Origin: Hippasteria phrygiana | Taxonomy: Eukaryota; Echinodermata; Asteroidea; Valvatida; Goniasteridae | Direction of reading: 5' to 3' | NCBI GenBank assembly: GCA_037893225.1 | Contig: JAZGUH010000113.1 | Location: forward strand, 806,001 to 870,000 | Length of the DNA: 64,000 nucleotides | Part shown: one piece after another, positions 34,474 to 47,300 of the stretch | Layout: the number at the start of each line of letters is the position of its first letter | Numbering within the stretch: position 1 is the stretch's first letter | Made by a program: the position numbers and the translations under genes | The notes under the pieces: generated by a model | The model's input: the letters and a program-made list of their open reading frames with translations, nothing else | Told to the model about the DNA's origin: nothing | Database searches by the model: none

Positions 34474-35308
34474 ATGGGCGGCTGCTGTTGCCATAACGAC
34501 GACACCAAAGATGAAGATGGGGAGGAAAAATGTATCATCGTCGGCAATGAAGAGCGAGATCTTCCTCCCAAGAAAGAGTATGGCTCCCTGTCCACAATGG
34601 AGGACAAACATGAGCTGTACTATGAGGAACCCCCAGAAAGTGGGAAGGATAACAGACAAATTTCCAGTCGAGATGAGGCATCAGGTACGCAGCTCAAGGA
34701 AGAAGCATTCGAGGAACATTCACCATCTAATAATGTGTATGTGTCACAAAGTGGCCTCTCACTGCAGGAGACTGCAGCAGAAAGCGAACCAGCTGACAAG
34801 GAGGCTGTCAACAATAATGTCTCTGCAGCAGAAGTGACAGATGACATGTCACAAGGGGACGTGGACAGGGAAATTGATGAGCTGGTCGCAGCAGCCATGG
34901 CCACCAAGGTCATCTACCCACCGAGTACCGGTCAAGAGGAATCGTCCTTGTCCCAGCAGCCAGTATCTCATCATAGAGCCTCCGCCGCACCTGCCCAAGA
35001 CCCACCGTCTGATCAGGAGGCGGGTAGTGACTCTGAGTTCCCTACCAAACGGGCGAGTCTCATGAAGAAAACTCAGATGTCGCTCAAGCGAGCCAAAGCA
35101 AGGGCAACATCTATGGTGTCTATGCATTCAAGGAATAGTGGAGAACAGACTGAAAAGAAACACATAAGTCTTCAGAAGAATTTATCTTCTCCAGACAGAA
35201 AGGCACCCAGCTGGGATGAAAGATCCAGAGAGAAAGATTACAAGAAATCTCTATATGCCAAGAAGGAAAGCAGAGATGAGGCAAGGACATCTTACAGCAA
35301 AACAGAAA
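34474..35308 (+). CDS. Coding exon 1 of the R-SNARE-motif gene
   Basis: This exon encodes residues 1-278 plus the first base of codon 279. The ATG context is gcatcATGG. The donor is AAA|GTAAGC at 35309. The reading frame stays open for 26 more nucleotides into the intron, so an unspliced reading would end at 35334 with a short false tail. The exon carries the acyl-anchor sequence, the acidic stretch, a predicted short helix around residues 130-145 (DREIDELVAAAM) and the Lys/Arg patch. Intron 1 is 1,681 bp. Confidence 0.88.
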
Positions 35309-38300
35309 GTAAGCATCATTATGGTTTCAATTAGAGTTGCATAACTTGTGACTTGGACTTAATCTCAGACTTAACCTGACAGATGCGGACTTTACCTTGA
35401 AATGCATACTTATTTTTTGTGACTCGGGCTTGACAGGAACATTTTAATTATCCAGTTCTTTTTTTTGGGGGGGGGGGGATTGGAGGAAACTTCTATAAGA
35501 TTTGTGGCCAGATGGCATTTTATCAGGCTTCATGTCAACCTGTGACACTTTGTTGTTGGCTGTGAGTAGGTTGTTTAAAAAATGTTTGTGTCCTTGCCCA
35601 CGACAGTCTCGTGCCCTCCTTGCAAACATCAAAAAACACAACTACTGAATTATTATGAAATAATTTACTTTACTGTAAGTAAATAATAGTCTCAAGCATC
35701 CTGTGAAATCGTGGTACCTGGTGCTGTCATTTTCAAGAACAGTGGAATTTTTCTATCAATTTCTAGCAATTGTCGGCCAACCATCATTGGGAAAAAACTG
35801 ACTGTTTTCAAATACTGCCCCTAATTTACCAATTTTAGTTAGTACACATTTTGTTTGGCAGTTGGTTACACATCCGTGAATGGGTGCAAGCCAGCTAGTC
35901 TAGTTTCCCTACCTGATAATTCCCTGTATAAATTGTTTAATTTTGTCTGAAGTAGGGTCAGGGACCCAGACTACAAGAACAGTATTTTTTTTCTTTTTCC
36001 CAGCATCTTTGCACACAAAACTTTAAACAGGTCAGTGTGACAGTATTTGCTATAAAATACCAACCCCCAAATCTACTCATATCTAAAAAATTACAGCAAA
36101 AGCAAATGTTGTATTGTATACTATATGTACATGTACCTCTAAAATTCAACTGTACCATACTGAAATTATATGTGAAACTAGTACAATGTACGTTTCACAT
36201 TCATACATGGAAATAATTTCAGGGCAGAACTAATTCATGAGAGCTATTAAGCTATTTCCATGAAACCCACAGAAACTATGTACAATTTCATACCGTATGT
36301 GTTTTTGTCATTCACAAGTTCATTTTAACCTACATCTCACATTGGTTACTGAAGAAAATTATTTGCAGCCAAACAATAATTCAGGTCTTAAAGGCATATC
36401 TTTTTGTGCGTGAGAGGGACAAAAGCAATCAAGAAACAATTTTAAAGCCTTTTTTTTTTTTTTTAGGTTGCAGACACTCAAAATAAAAAAAAATTATTTT
36501 CAAAAATCAAGCTTGCTGCACTTTCATCTGAGGCATTTTTTTGCATAAATTTTCAAAGTGAACCAAGAAAACTGGCAGGAGCGGGATTTGAACCTGCGAC
36601 TTCCGGAATACTGTACCGGCGCTCTACCAACTGAGCTGTCTTGCCCTATGTTGGTGGTCTCCCAAATTGTCAGTGTCTTTGTTCGGTGGGTACAGTATTC
36701 CGGAGGTCGCAGGTTCGAATCCCGCTCTTGGCAGTTTTCTTTGTTCCTTTAAAATTTATTCACATTTACTCCCCCCCCCCCCTCCCCGAAGCGCTTGCAC
36801 AGTCACAATTTCAGGCAAGATGATAGTATCCGTGAAACAGCTTATAGCCAAGGACCCTGTTTTTGGCTCTAGTGTGAATCATGCTTTCTATCCTGGTTTT
36901 TGGATTTGTTGTTTTTTCTCGCGTAGCACATTTAATTATGTTCACTGTAGATGCTGTATCATCGTTATTTAATCTTTCTTTTTTTACAGTGAAGGTAGGG
37001 AAAAGGAAAAAAGGATTTGAACCAGGAGAGAAGATGAAGTCACAATATGGCAAAGGTAAACCAGCAGATTTAATGATTGATTTCCAATAACAAAATTATT
37101 GTATCCCTGCTAACTACATTGTACGTGTACATCAGTTTATAAATCAGTTTTGATGTGATTGTTTATTTGATTTGACCGTTTTCCTCTTTCCTCGTAACAT
37201 AGATGGGTGTGGTCAATTCAGGCCCGTTGTCAGTTCGGTTGGGGGGGGGGGGGGGGTCACAGTGCCAGCTAGGTGGCCCACATCACAAGAAAAAACACAA
37301 CTCTATATAATTTTGATGCTATCACATGGGATCTTGGAATTATCACATGGGTTCACACTTGCAACTACATGTACATATTGTGCCTGTGAGAACATACATT
37401 CAGCTGAACTCAAACATGTAAGTGTGACCAGTGTTGTAGTCGAGACCTTCATGTCCGAGACCGAGACCAAGGCTTTCGAGACCGAGACCAAGACCGAGAC
37501 CAGCTCTTTCGAGACCGAGATCAGACTTCCGAGACCGAGACTTTTGCAGGCCGAGACCGAGATCACAACTTCCGAGACCGAGACCAAACATGAATAAAAA
37601 TGCATGGTGTTGAAGCTGATTTCCCTCATGGAGTGTTGTGCCCTGCTTTAGATTAAAATGTTCAAAAAGATAACTTACCACGGATGATAATTTGTGCTAA
37701 TGACTCTATGGGAGATCATCTTATCCAAAAATTTAAAAAATCTTGTTTTTCGGCTTTAATAAGGACCATTATCTTAAATTATGCAAAATATACATGTATA
37801 CAATTAAGTGCTCAATTATAAAGTCTCACACAGCACGCAATCATCAATTAAATAATTCCACAAGACTTGACGGTTATTATTTTACCTCTGGTAAATAGTT
37901 GTGCTTTCAGACTTTTGACATGCCATACATTGTACGTGTACATGTGTATGAACAGGCAGATTGTAATTTCTCCTAATATTATTTGAATAAAAAAAATCGA
38001 ACCGACTAGAATTGTTGATTATCCAGAATGGACAATGCAACTTTCTGCAAAGTTGTTTATTGAAAGTTGATTTTTGAAGGAAGGCCTATCAATTTATTTC
38101 TAAATTATTCAAAACACCGTAAAGAAAATTAACATTAATTAAAAATTCATTAAAAAATAAATTGATGGCGTCGCCTACATTTTCATCCACAACACATACC
38201 CGACTGTACGTACAAAGTTTCAAACCCAATTAGCCTTGTACTTCTTTAGATATCCTTTTATGTACTTATATAAAACTACCTAGTACATGTAGGCGAACAC

Positions 38301-41300
38301 TAAAAGCATGTGTTGTGTAAGCATTGAGCAAGAACGTCGAACGTGTCTACCTATTTGCACACATAGAAATCAAGCGTGCTTGTCGTTGGGTTCCCATACC
38401 ATGTGCACCCAGTGAAATACATTGGCGGTGCACATCTGCGGGTACCAGAACTCGGAATAAACAAGCTGCATTGACTGGTCACCATTCCAGCTTCAATCTA
38501 ATTCTTCAGCATGAAACTTGTACAATGTTTTCAAAGTGAACAAAGAAACTGGCAGGAGCGGAATTCGAACCTGCGACCTCCGGAATACCGCACCGGCGCT
38601 CCACCAACTGAGCTATCTTGCCCAATGTTGGCAGTCTCCCAAATTGTCAGCATCTTTGTTCGGGTGGGCACTAGTCAGAAGTCATAAACCCAGAATGCCG
38701 TACAGCCAGGGATCACACCAAATTTTACGATACAACCTGGAAAGCGACATTGCGGGGATCACTCAATGAGGATATGACTTTTTAACTTATAATTCGTCAA
38801 ACAATCCACAAAGGAAACTGACTAAGTAAATTTGAATCAATTTGTTTGACGAATTATTACCGTAATTTCCGGAATATAGGCCGCGGCTTATACGTTGATT
38901 CTCACGCTGAAAAATTTCCTTGCGGCTTATACTCCGGGCGGCTTATATGGCAACGTTTGAAGAATAAAATCAGTCACACAAGGTTCGAAATTCACGACGG
39001 CCACTGCTGTCGATGCCCTAAGGCTTAGTTGCCGTGATGCCCCTTGTAAAAATGCACTATTCACGGCCAGTTGTGCTGTACTCCATTAATACTTTGGTCG
39101 TTGTGCCCTTCTTGCCGAACCAAGCCCTCAAATTGCTCAATTTTTTAGTACCAAACCGTTGCCGGATCCTACAAAACGGCGCTTTTCGATCGCGCTGGTA
39201 ATTGCCCGTGCGCGTGATGAGCGATCGCGCTAGAGCCCGCACGGCACGTGCGCCCCATGTAAAAACCTTCACAAAACCTCGATTCCCCAAGCAGACTGGT
39301 TCCCGTCCGTGCATTATTTTTCTTCTTTCTCACTGGGGCGGGAACCAGTCACAGCCTAAAAAACAAGCTCTGAATCCGCGGCTAGCTTTAGCCATGCAGG
39401 TAGCTCTTACTACAGTAACCCGAACCCCCCAAAGCCGGCTAAGCCATGTGTGCGGTTTAGCGATGGTCCAGAGGGAGTAGCGTTGCCTGTTCAACTTAAC
39501 CCAACGAACTCCCACGTGCAAACGATCGTGCATAGTGTGCATGTGTGCTGCGATGACTCGGACACGTGGAAACCGAAGCGTTTTCTGTTTGCGATTTATT
39601 CAACAATTGTGCCTTGCATCGCTTAATTAATTAAAACGTTCCAGACAAATTGAACTCGACAAGTCGGCTATTAAGTGCAAGAATGACATGAATCATGATA
39701 TAACTCATTTCTGCCCCACCGAACCAAACTCATTTTTACTGGGTGACTTGGAAAAGGAGATCGACAACGTTGACGCTTTTTCCGCCAGCGATATAGCGCA
39801 CCGTGATTTCCCGCATGGCCCGTGCGGGGCGTGAACGCAACGTGGCTGGTGAAGATGGCGGCAACGCATCGCACGGTAAAACCACTCATGCCGTCGCGCA
39901 GCATGCCCGGCACGGGCCGTGTTTCCTCCATGACTATACAACTTAAAAGTTCAGGCAGTGATGGAAATATGATGCCGTTTACGTTCGCTCTACTCACTTG
40001 TTGGAAATAAAGGAAACCAATCTAGAGGGACCGAATAGACTTGCAAATGTACCATAGTACCGTTCACACCTCACAAATCGTGTGGTGCGTCTGTTCGTTT
40101 TTGTCTGTTTTATCGTTGTGTAATCCATGTTGTTTATTATTTCACTGGTCAATTGGTGACTGTTGAGCTCAGATTAGTGGTTAAAGTTGTCATTGTCTTT
40201 TTTATTCCCCCCGCCCCGTCAAAAAAAAAAGAACTGCCGCGCGGCCCACCCAGCCAGGACGCTCATCCAGCCCGTCAAAATTGGTAATTTCGAGGACTTA
40301 TGAAAGTTTATTGGGCTCCGTGCGCGTCGAATGAGGGCGCTGTCCACAGATACTCGTATACCACCAGTGGGATTGCTTTGTCTGTTTGCCGACTCTCGAT
40401 AATTGCGTTTTCAATAAGAATATCATAGCGGGAACCAGACACTTAAATTGAAGTCAGGTAAGATGACGTCGATATTGAACCCAAACTCGCCTTTTCTTTC
40501 CGCCTATCTCGTTCTTGCGCTGCTTACACTTTAGGATTGCATGTGATTTCGATAGTGGAACCATTTTACATACGAGCGCTATGCAGCACGATGACTTTTG
40601 TGGTCGGTCGTCAGCGCCGCGGTGCGGTTTATATGCTGGTGCGGCTAATACGCCAACTTTAAATCTTAATTTGTAGATTTTTGCGTGCTGCGGCTTATAC
40701 TCCGCGCGGCCTATATTCCGGAAATTACGGTAGTACAATGTTGTTTATGCATGGATGAAGACTGCATTATGTATGGCGCATTGTATTTTGCTGTGGTCTC
40801 GACTGGTCTCGGGGGTAAAACTCGAGACCTTGTCATCCGAGACCGAGACCGAGACCTGCACTTTCGAGACTGAGACCAGCCCTCCCGAGACCGAGACTTT
40901 GCTAGGACGAGACCAAGACCGAGACCTAAAAAAAAAGGTCTTGAGACCGTCTCGAGACCGAGACCAGGTCTGGACTCGAGACCTACAACACTGAGTGTGA
41001 CAACATGTACATTGTAAGTGTGACTAATTGCTATGAGGAACATAGCTGGACAGTAACTACTGGCTCCCCTCTATATTAGAAGTTGACAAAGTAGCCGGGG
41101 CGAGCTAGTTTATCAACTTTAAGTACTGAGTGGAGCTATATTGACTACTATATTAACCATCACGTGCAAGTGGTTATTTTTGCTAATTACCCATGTATAC
41201 ATGGGGATGTACACGGGAGAATGCGCGTGCAGGGGAGAATAGCCAACTATAGTCAACTGCACACACATATTAGGACTGGGGACACAGTACTACATGTAGC

Positions 41301-44300
41301 ACATGTGTGCGGTCATACTTCAAGCTTTGAGCTGAGAATTACCATTTTATGCCATGAGACGGCTAATAAAGTGATACCGATCAGGAAGAATCAGCAACTA
41401 AAATATGTATGAGTCTACAGGGTTGATAAAAATCATGATTTTAACAAAAAAATCTAAAGAATCCGATTTTTTTGATTTAAATCGGATTTTTAAAATTTAA
41501 ATCACCATCGTACCATTGGCATAAAACATTTGGTTCAAATAAGTCAATTTAAATGACCATCATTGAAAGTCGAGTATAACCACACACAATACTGAAATCC
41601 CTTTCATTGATCATATTTTTTTTCTAGAATACAAAGTTTGTCTTAAAATCTCTGTTACAGCATCACCATCATACTGCACATTTCTAGTCCAAGTTGTTAA
41701 CAGGAAACCCCCTCCTCTCTACACACAACCATGGTGGAATAAAACTATTTAATGCAGCCACCATATTTTTTTTTACGCACTGTCCTTATTTTGATCCTGT
41801 AAAAGTTTTTACGATTTTTGCGGTGGAAATAGTCCTTCGGCGTCATTTTGCATTTGCAGCTGTAGAATGGGAACCAGACAATGGAACTTTCAATGGACAG
41901 AGCACCATTGAAGATTTAGGCCTATGTTAAAATATAGACGGTTTGGCAGAGACGATGAGGCAAAATTTACAATTTTGGAAAACGTAAATATTTATTAAAA
42001 ATCATTAAAAGTCCCAACACAACTTCAAAGGCCTTTCTGGTAGAATGGCAGCCACTGGAGTATCGAGCTCCACAATAAGGTCTTATCTTTCCACTGCAAG
42101 GCAGACAACACTGGATGATTGGAGAATGGAGTCAACTGTGAATGCGGTTATTTTTCTTTATTTGAAAGGGTTTTTGCAAACATTCTGAACATTAGGGGGA
42201 ATACCGCGGTATTGAAATTCCAAACTGAGTTCGCCGGTATTTCGGTATTTATGGATCGTCAGTCGGTATTGTCCGGTATTAAAAAAACCTGTCACTCTAC
42301 GGTAATACCGAAATACCGCCCAAGCCTAGTGGGGCTTGGTGATGTGGGGTGATGTGATGTGATGTGTCGTGGCACTCATGGGGTGGGGTGATGTTGGGTG
42401 ATGTGGGGTGGGGTGATGTGGGGTGGGGTGATGTGGGGTGGGGTGATGTGGGGTGGGGTGATGTGGGGTGGGGTGATGTGGGGTGGGGTGGGATGGGATG
42501 TGGGAGATGTGGGGTGGGATGTGGGAGATATGGGGTGGGATGAGGTGTAGTGATGTATACAAGGTAATTGGGTGACCTATTGATGTTGGCATATAAAAAG
42601 CTGACACACTCCACCATGATGCCATTTTACATGTACCTTACCCAATCTCACGCCAAATATTTCAAATTTTTTATTTTGTTATATTAAAATGGATAGAATG
42701 AGATTCGGGTAGAGACGGGATGGAATTAACCCTTACTCCCTAGGGTGTGTAGAAAATATTATTCATAAATGCCTCGGCGAGTTTCACTATCCCTATTGGT
42801 CGAGAGCCTGTCACGTGGGTGTGTTTAAACGGTTGTTGAAACACGGCACGTCATAACCAGCTGTTCTCGGCCGATACGCAACAGGGAGAGCGTATAGTAG
42901 GTGCGCCCACAAGATGTACTGAACTTCATAATGTAAGACAACGATAATGCACGCGTATAAAACGCTGCATCTCGTGCCGATACGTACACATGTGTTTTGT
43001 ACTGAGCAAATGGGAGAAAAAAGTGGGGTGAAAAAGCTTCGCATTTTGTCCTTTTTACGGGAGGTTTTTGTATTTTTCGTAAGAAGGCATTTAACGCCCC
43101 TCCTCGGTTATTATTGACGTGGTAAAGACCGGGTCATCACACTTTTATCCCCTTATTAAAATTGGAGGATTCAGGACTGTTAGGCTTAATTAATATTGGT
43201 TGTAGTGAGGGTGGAGGTGGTTTGGGGCCTCCCCTCCTGCCTTTGGCAGCGAGCCATGGCGGTTTTGCCGTTCTAGTTTAAAATTAATTTCTAGGGCTGA
43301 AATTTTAGGCAAACCTTTTTGAAAAAATTGTGAAAAAAATTGTCTATCCCCCCCCCCCCCCCCCCCCCCCCGTCAAATCCTGAATGCACTACTGGCCATA
43401 ATCTGTCTGTTCGTGAACACTATGGCAATATTTTAAACCTTTTTTTAACAGTGCCCCCAAGTTCCTGCTTAATCCCACCCCCTACCCATTCTTAAAATAT
43501 TAATTGGAAGAAATATGTGGGTGTCATTTTTGAGAAGGGATAAATGTTATCATTTCACCCTACTTGTGGCACATCAACCAACATATGAGCTGCAGAAAAA
43601 TTACATTGGAATAGTTACATGTGCCAGATGGCTGGCTGTTGTGATGTACAGTCTTGTCATCTTTATTTTATTTTATTTTTAATAGCAACAAATGCACGGA
43701 GCATGAAAAACATGTACATGTACATGACTCACACTCCTGAGGACGGACAGAGCACACATCAGTGTTTTTGCATCCCTGTGGAGACATGGCATTGTTCTCC
43801 CCTTTGTCCCTGTACTTAAGCAAACCCCCATAGACTTTGTACACAAAATTCCTTGTGGAGACAACCTTACCCATAGAATTGCCCTGTGGAGACCTATTCA
43901 GTCCCTTTAGCCCTGTCCGCACTAGACTTATTTTGGTAAAACTTACCGAGACGATGGGAACTTTTCCCATTTTAAGTCCAGTGCGGATGTAACCCGGAAA
44001 AGTGACTCGCAATAAATAAATAAAGAAAAACCTAGAAAAAGAAAAGTCTTAACTGTGGGGGCTCGCTTGCAACAAAAAAAATAACTTAACAGGGGTCTTT
44101 CAGGGAGGAATCGCGAGATAATCCTAAGAATAGAGACAACAAAAACAGTTTCAGATTTCCACAACAACAAAAAATAAAAATTTATTTCATGGGAGAATTC
44201 TCAAAAGATGATTACAGATCAACCGTGTGAAGAACAAAAAAATATTTCAAACCAATACAGAATTTGATCTGCAATATCAAAACTGTGTATCAAGGGTAAA

Positions 44301-47300
44301 AAGAAAGTTATTGACGAGATGACTAGCCTTTGAAACCCAAAAGCAAATTGACCAAGACCGAACAAACCAAAACCTTAAGAATTCAAAACAGTTTCACAGT
44401 CAGCCAAAATAAAAGTAACTATGAACCTTTGGAGACAAACCAACCAAGTAACCGAAACAAGACCAATTTAAAACCAAAACTTAAGAGATAATTTAAGCCA
44501 TAACTTTAAAAAAGGGAACTTAACTTAAAACCGGAACTTAAAAACCAATTTCGAACCAAAACCTAAAAAAAAAAAAATTTTAAACCAAGCCTTAAAAAAA
44601 AAACCAACAACAGTGTTCAAGGAAAATCACAAATCAAAAACACTCAAGCTTAAACAACCAAGTCTACAGCAGACCAAAGTTTTCAAGGCAGAAATAACTT
44701 AGATGGGAGCAAAGAAAATGTGATGTGCTCACTCCACTGCCGGTCTGCAAACTGAAAAAGCATTGTCTTGGGGCAAGTCGCATGGGCCAAACATTTGCAT
44801 AGTGTCATGGGGTTGCCTGACTAAAAACAAAGGGGCAAGGCTCAACTCTACAAGAATGATGCAAGATTTAGGGGTGTCACTCCTATTAAAGAAAGAGCAT
44901 GTAAAATTTACACTGTCACACGGACAGCCTGGGACGTTTTCCTCTCAGTTACTTTTCCTGAGTCCAGCGGTTACTTCTACCGGCCAACTGCTGCCCAGGA
45001 AAACTGACCAGGTAACTTTTCCAGAGACGATAAGTCCAGTGCGGACAGTGCGTTGCGGTAAAAGCGGCTCAGGAAAGCGTACATCCGGCCCGAGCGCAAG
45101 GTCATGCTTCACAGGGAAACCACGCATGCGCTTTGCATTGTTTTACCGCGGTGCGGTGCACGTGGTAAGTTTCCAAATTCCAGTGCGTTGTTCCTCTTTT
45201 GGTTGCAATCATGGTAGATTTTATTATTGATAAAGTCGGAAGTTTGATTGGTGCTAAAGACATAGGCCTGCGTGTACACATCGGCCGGAAAAATGAAAAG
45301 GCAGGCGCGATTTGGGTCAATCGCGTCAATGTAGAAAGGTCACGCAAAGCGCCCTCATGAGTCATTATATTGACAGCTCGGTTACTTCTCCCACGGTCTC
45401 GGTAAAATTTTCCCGTGTCGAAAGTCCAAGTGCGGACAGTGGTCACATTTGACCATTTTTCATTTTACCATCGTCTCGGTAAAACCTTCCCAAAAAAAAG
45501 TCCAGTGCGGACACGGCTTTTGTCTCTATTGTTTTCATGTCTCCACAGGGTACGGTATATCTCTCCACACTGTCCGAAACGTCGAGTTACACACTCACCC
45601 CGGTTCTTTTCGGAACCACACTTTCTTCCTAGAAGAGATTTATTTCACATGGTGTTACCCGCAATCCCAGTCTCTCTAATATCGCACCCACCATGCAAAG
45701 CTTCAAATCGTATCTATATGTACAATGTACATGATAAACAAAACTGTTTATTTTATGGAGCCTTCCTTGGCCTACTGCATACATTTGTACATGTACACTG
45801 TATGAATCTGTGAAAATTTACATTTTTATGTATGACCAAATTGCTGTTTGGAAAATTGCGTTAAATTGGAATTTTTTTTACTACATCACCTTGGCACCTT
45901 AAAAGTGATGCTGCTTTGCGTGGCTCTAAAGAAACAATATAATATTGTAATCGTGTTGTTGTTGTTGTTTTTGGGGGGGTCTGAAAAATTACAGATGTGA
46001 CCAAATTCCTGTTTGAAAAATGTCTGCATTAAAACCCTAACACTGCTGAATCCATCAATATGAATATGAATTTCCACACACCCGGGGGTTAGGGTTAAAT
46101 CACAGTCTTCCCGAATCAGCTTGATGCCGTAAAGTGATGGCTGCTACTATTGGAGCTGAAGAAACAATAATAATAATTTTGTTTTTGTCTGAAATTATTT
46201 TGAGACATGTGAAGGTCGTTCAGCAGTGCTTAGAATGTATGCAATGTACATGTACATGCAATGTACATGTATGTGTACAACCAGCAACATTTTCACAATT
46301 ATTCTCATCTCTTGATTTTGTTATGTATGTATTTATTATGTATATGTATTAATTTTGTGTGCTTCACCGTGCACATGTAAATTGTAGAACCATGTACTTC
46401 AGTGCATCACTTGAAAATTTGAAAAATGCTGTATTCTTCATTTCAGTGTTTTGAACACGTACATGTACATGGATTTTAATTACACTGGTAGTAATAAAGA
46501 AAGTATTGTCTGATGGAATAACCATTACACAATAGGTGAATGACGTGTGCCTGGCCATATGGCTTGGCCAAGTCTGATAATATTGTCTGTACATACATGT
46601 AAATGCACTCGTCAGATAGCAACTCCACTCATTATGTTCTGTGCTTGGCAATACACGTACATGCACCAACTCTTCCAGCTTGTGTTTATAAATTCATCAA
46701 GATGATTCAGAAATATGTAGGTGTACAATATCTCATGCACAATTCCAGGAAAGTTGTCCTTTGGAACAAAGACATACATGTATTACTATTAGCACTTTCA
46801 AAACAGTTTGACTCTATCAGGACCAGGTTTATTTTTTGTTTACTCTTTTGAGGATCGGTAAGAGGAACATTGTGACACTTGCCATGTGCTTTGGCCATTT
46901 CACCAGAAATTTGAAAGAAGACATATATCTTTTTGCAGAGACAATGTGACTTTTTTTCACTGAAATATTGTAATGATGGCAACCCTATAGCTATCTATGA
47001 ATTCCGAGTACAAAACTGCCCCAACATATAACAATTAAGAAGTTCCAAAAATGCCTGAAAATTGTGAAAAGCTATTCGCATTGATGGTGGCCATCTTGGG
47101 TCCCCATAATGCATTTCAGTAAGTCATGTGACATTGAATATTTGTCTAAAGTCTATATTTGGCAATTTTTGTGCCTAAACCATGTTAGCAACCTCCATAA
47201 TTATGTTTTTCTATATACATGTATTTCTGCATTAATACACTTCACATGTATCTCAAATTCATGGTTACCATTACCCTTCGTGCGTACGTACTTTATGGAC

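Larger units (their letters stand above)
37429..40993. mobile_element. hAT-like DNA transposon with exact 8-bp target duplication (intron 2)
   Basis: Ends: CAGTGTTGTAG at 37429 and its complement ending at 40993. The flanking 8 bp AGTGTGAC is identical on both sides (37421-37428 and 40994-41001), diagnostic of hAT-type insertion. Dense cgagaccgagacc repeats lie just inside both ends (37440-37590 and 40796-40985) and may be transposase-binding sites. No transposase frame is visible. A SINE and a TA-flanked element are nested inside. Confidence 0.85.

Noticed and set aside
34511..35127. Overlapping frames on both strands of exon 1
   Set aside because: They are shadows of the well-supported frame starting at 34474, which joins in phase to three further exons.
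36551..36672. Functional tRNA gene on the minus strand
   Set aside because: B box and A-box-like words are present, but the same body with the same non-tRNA tail occurs six times and the acceptor stem does not close; it is a SINE.
37172..37681. Thr/Glu-rich and Gly/Leu-rich frames on both strands
   Set aside because: They come from cgagacc repeats of the hAT-like element; 40711-41043 is the same.
42297..42625. Pro/His-rich reading frames of about 100 codons
   Set aside because: They are translations of the 15-bp minisatellite in two frames.
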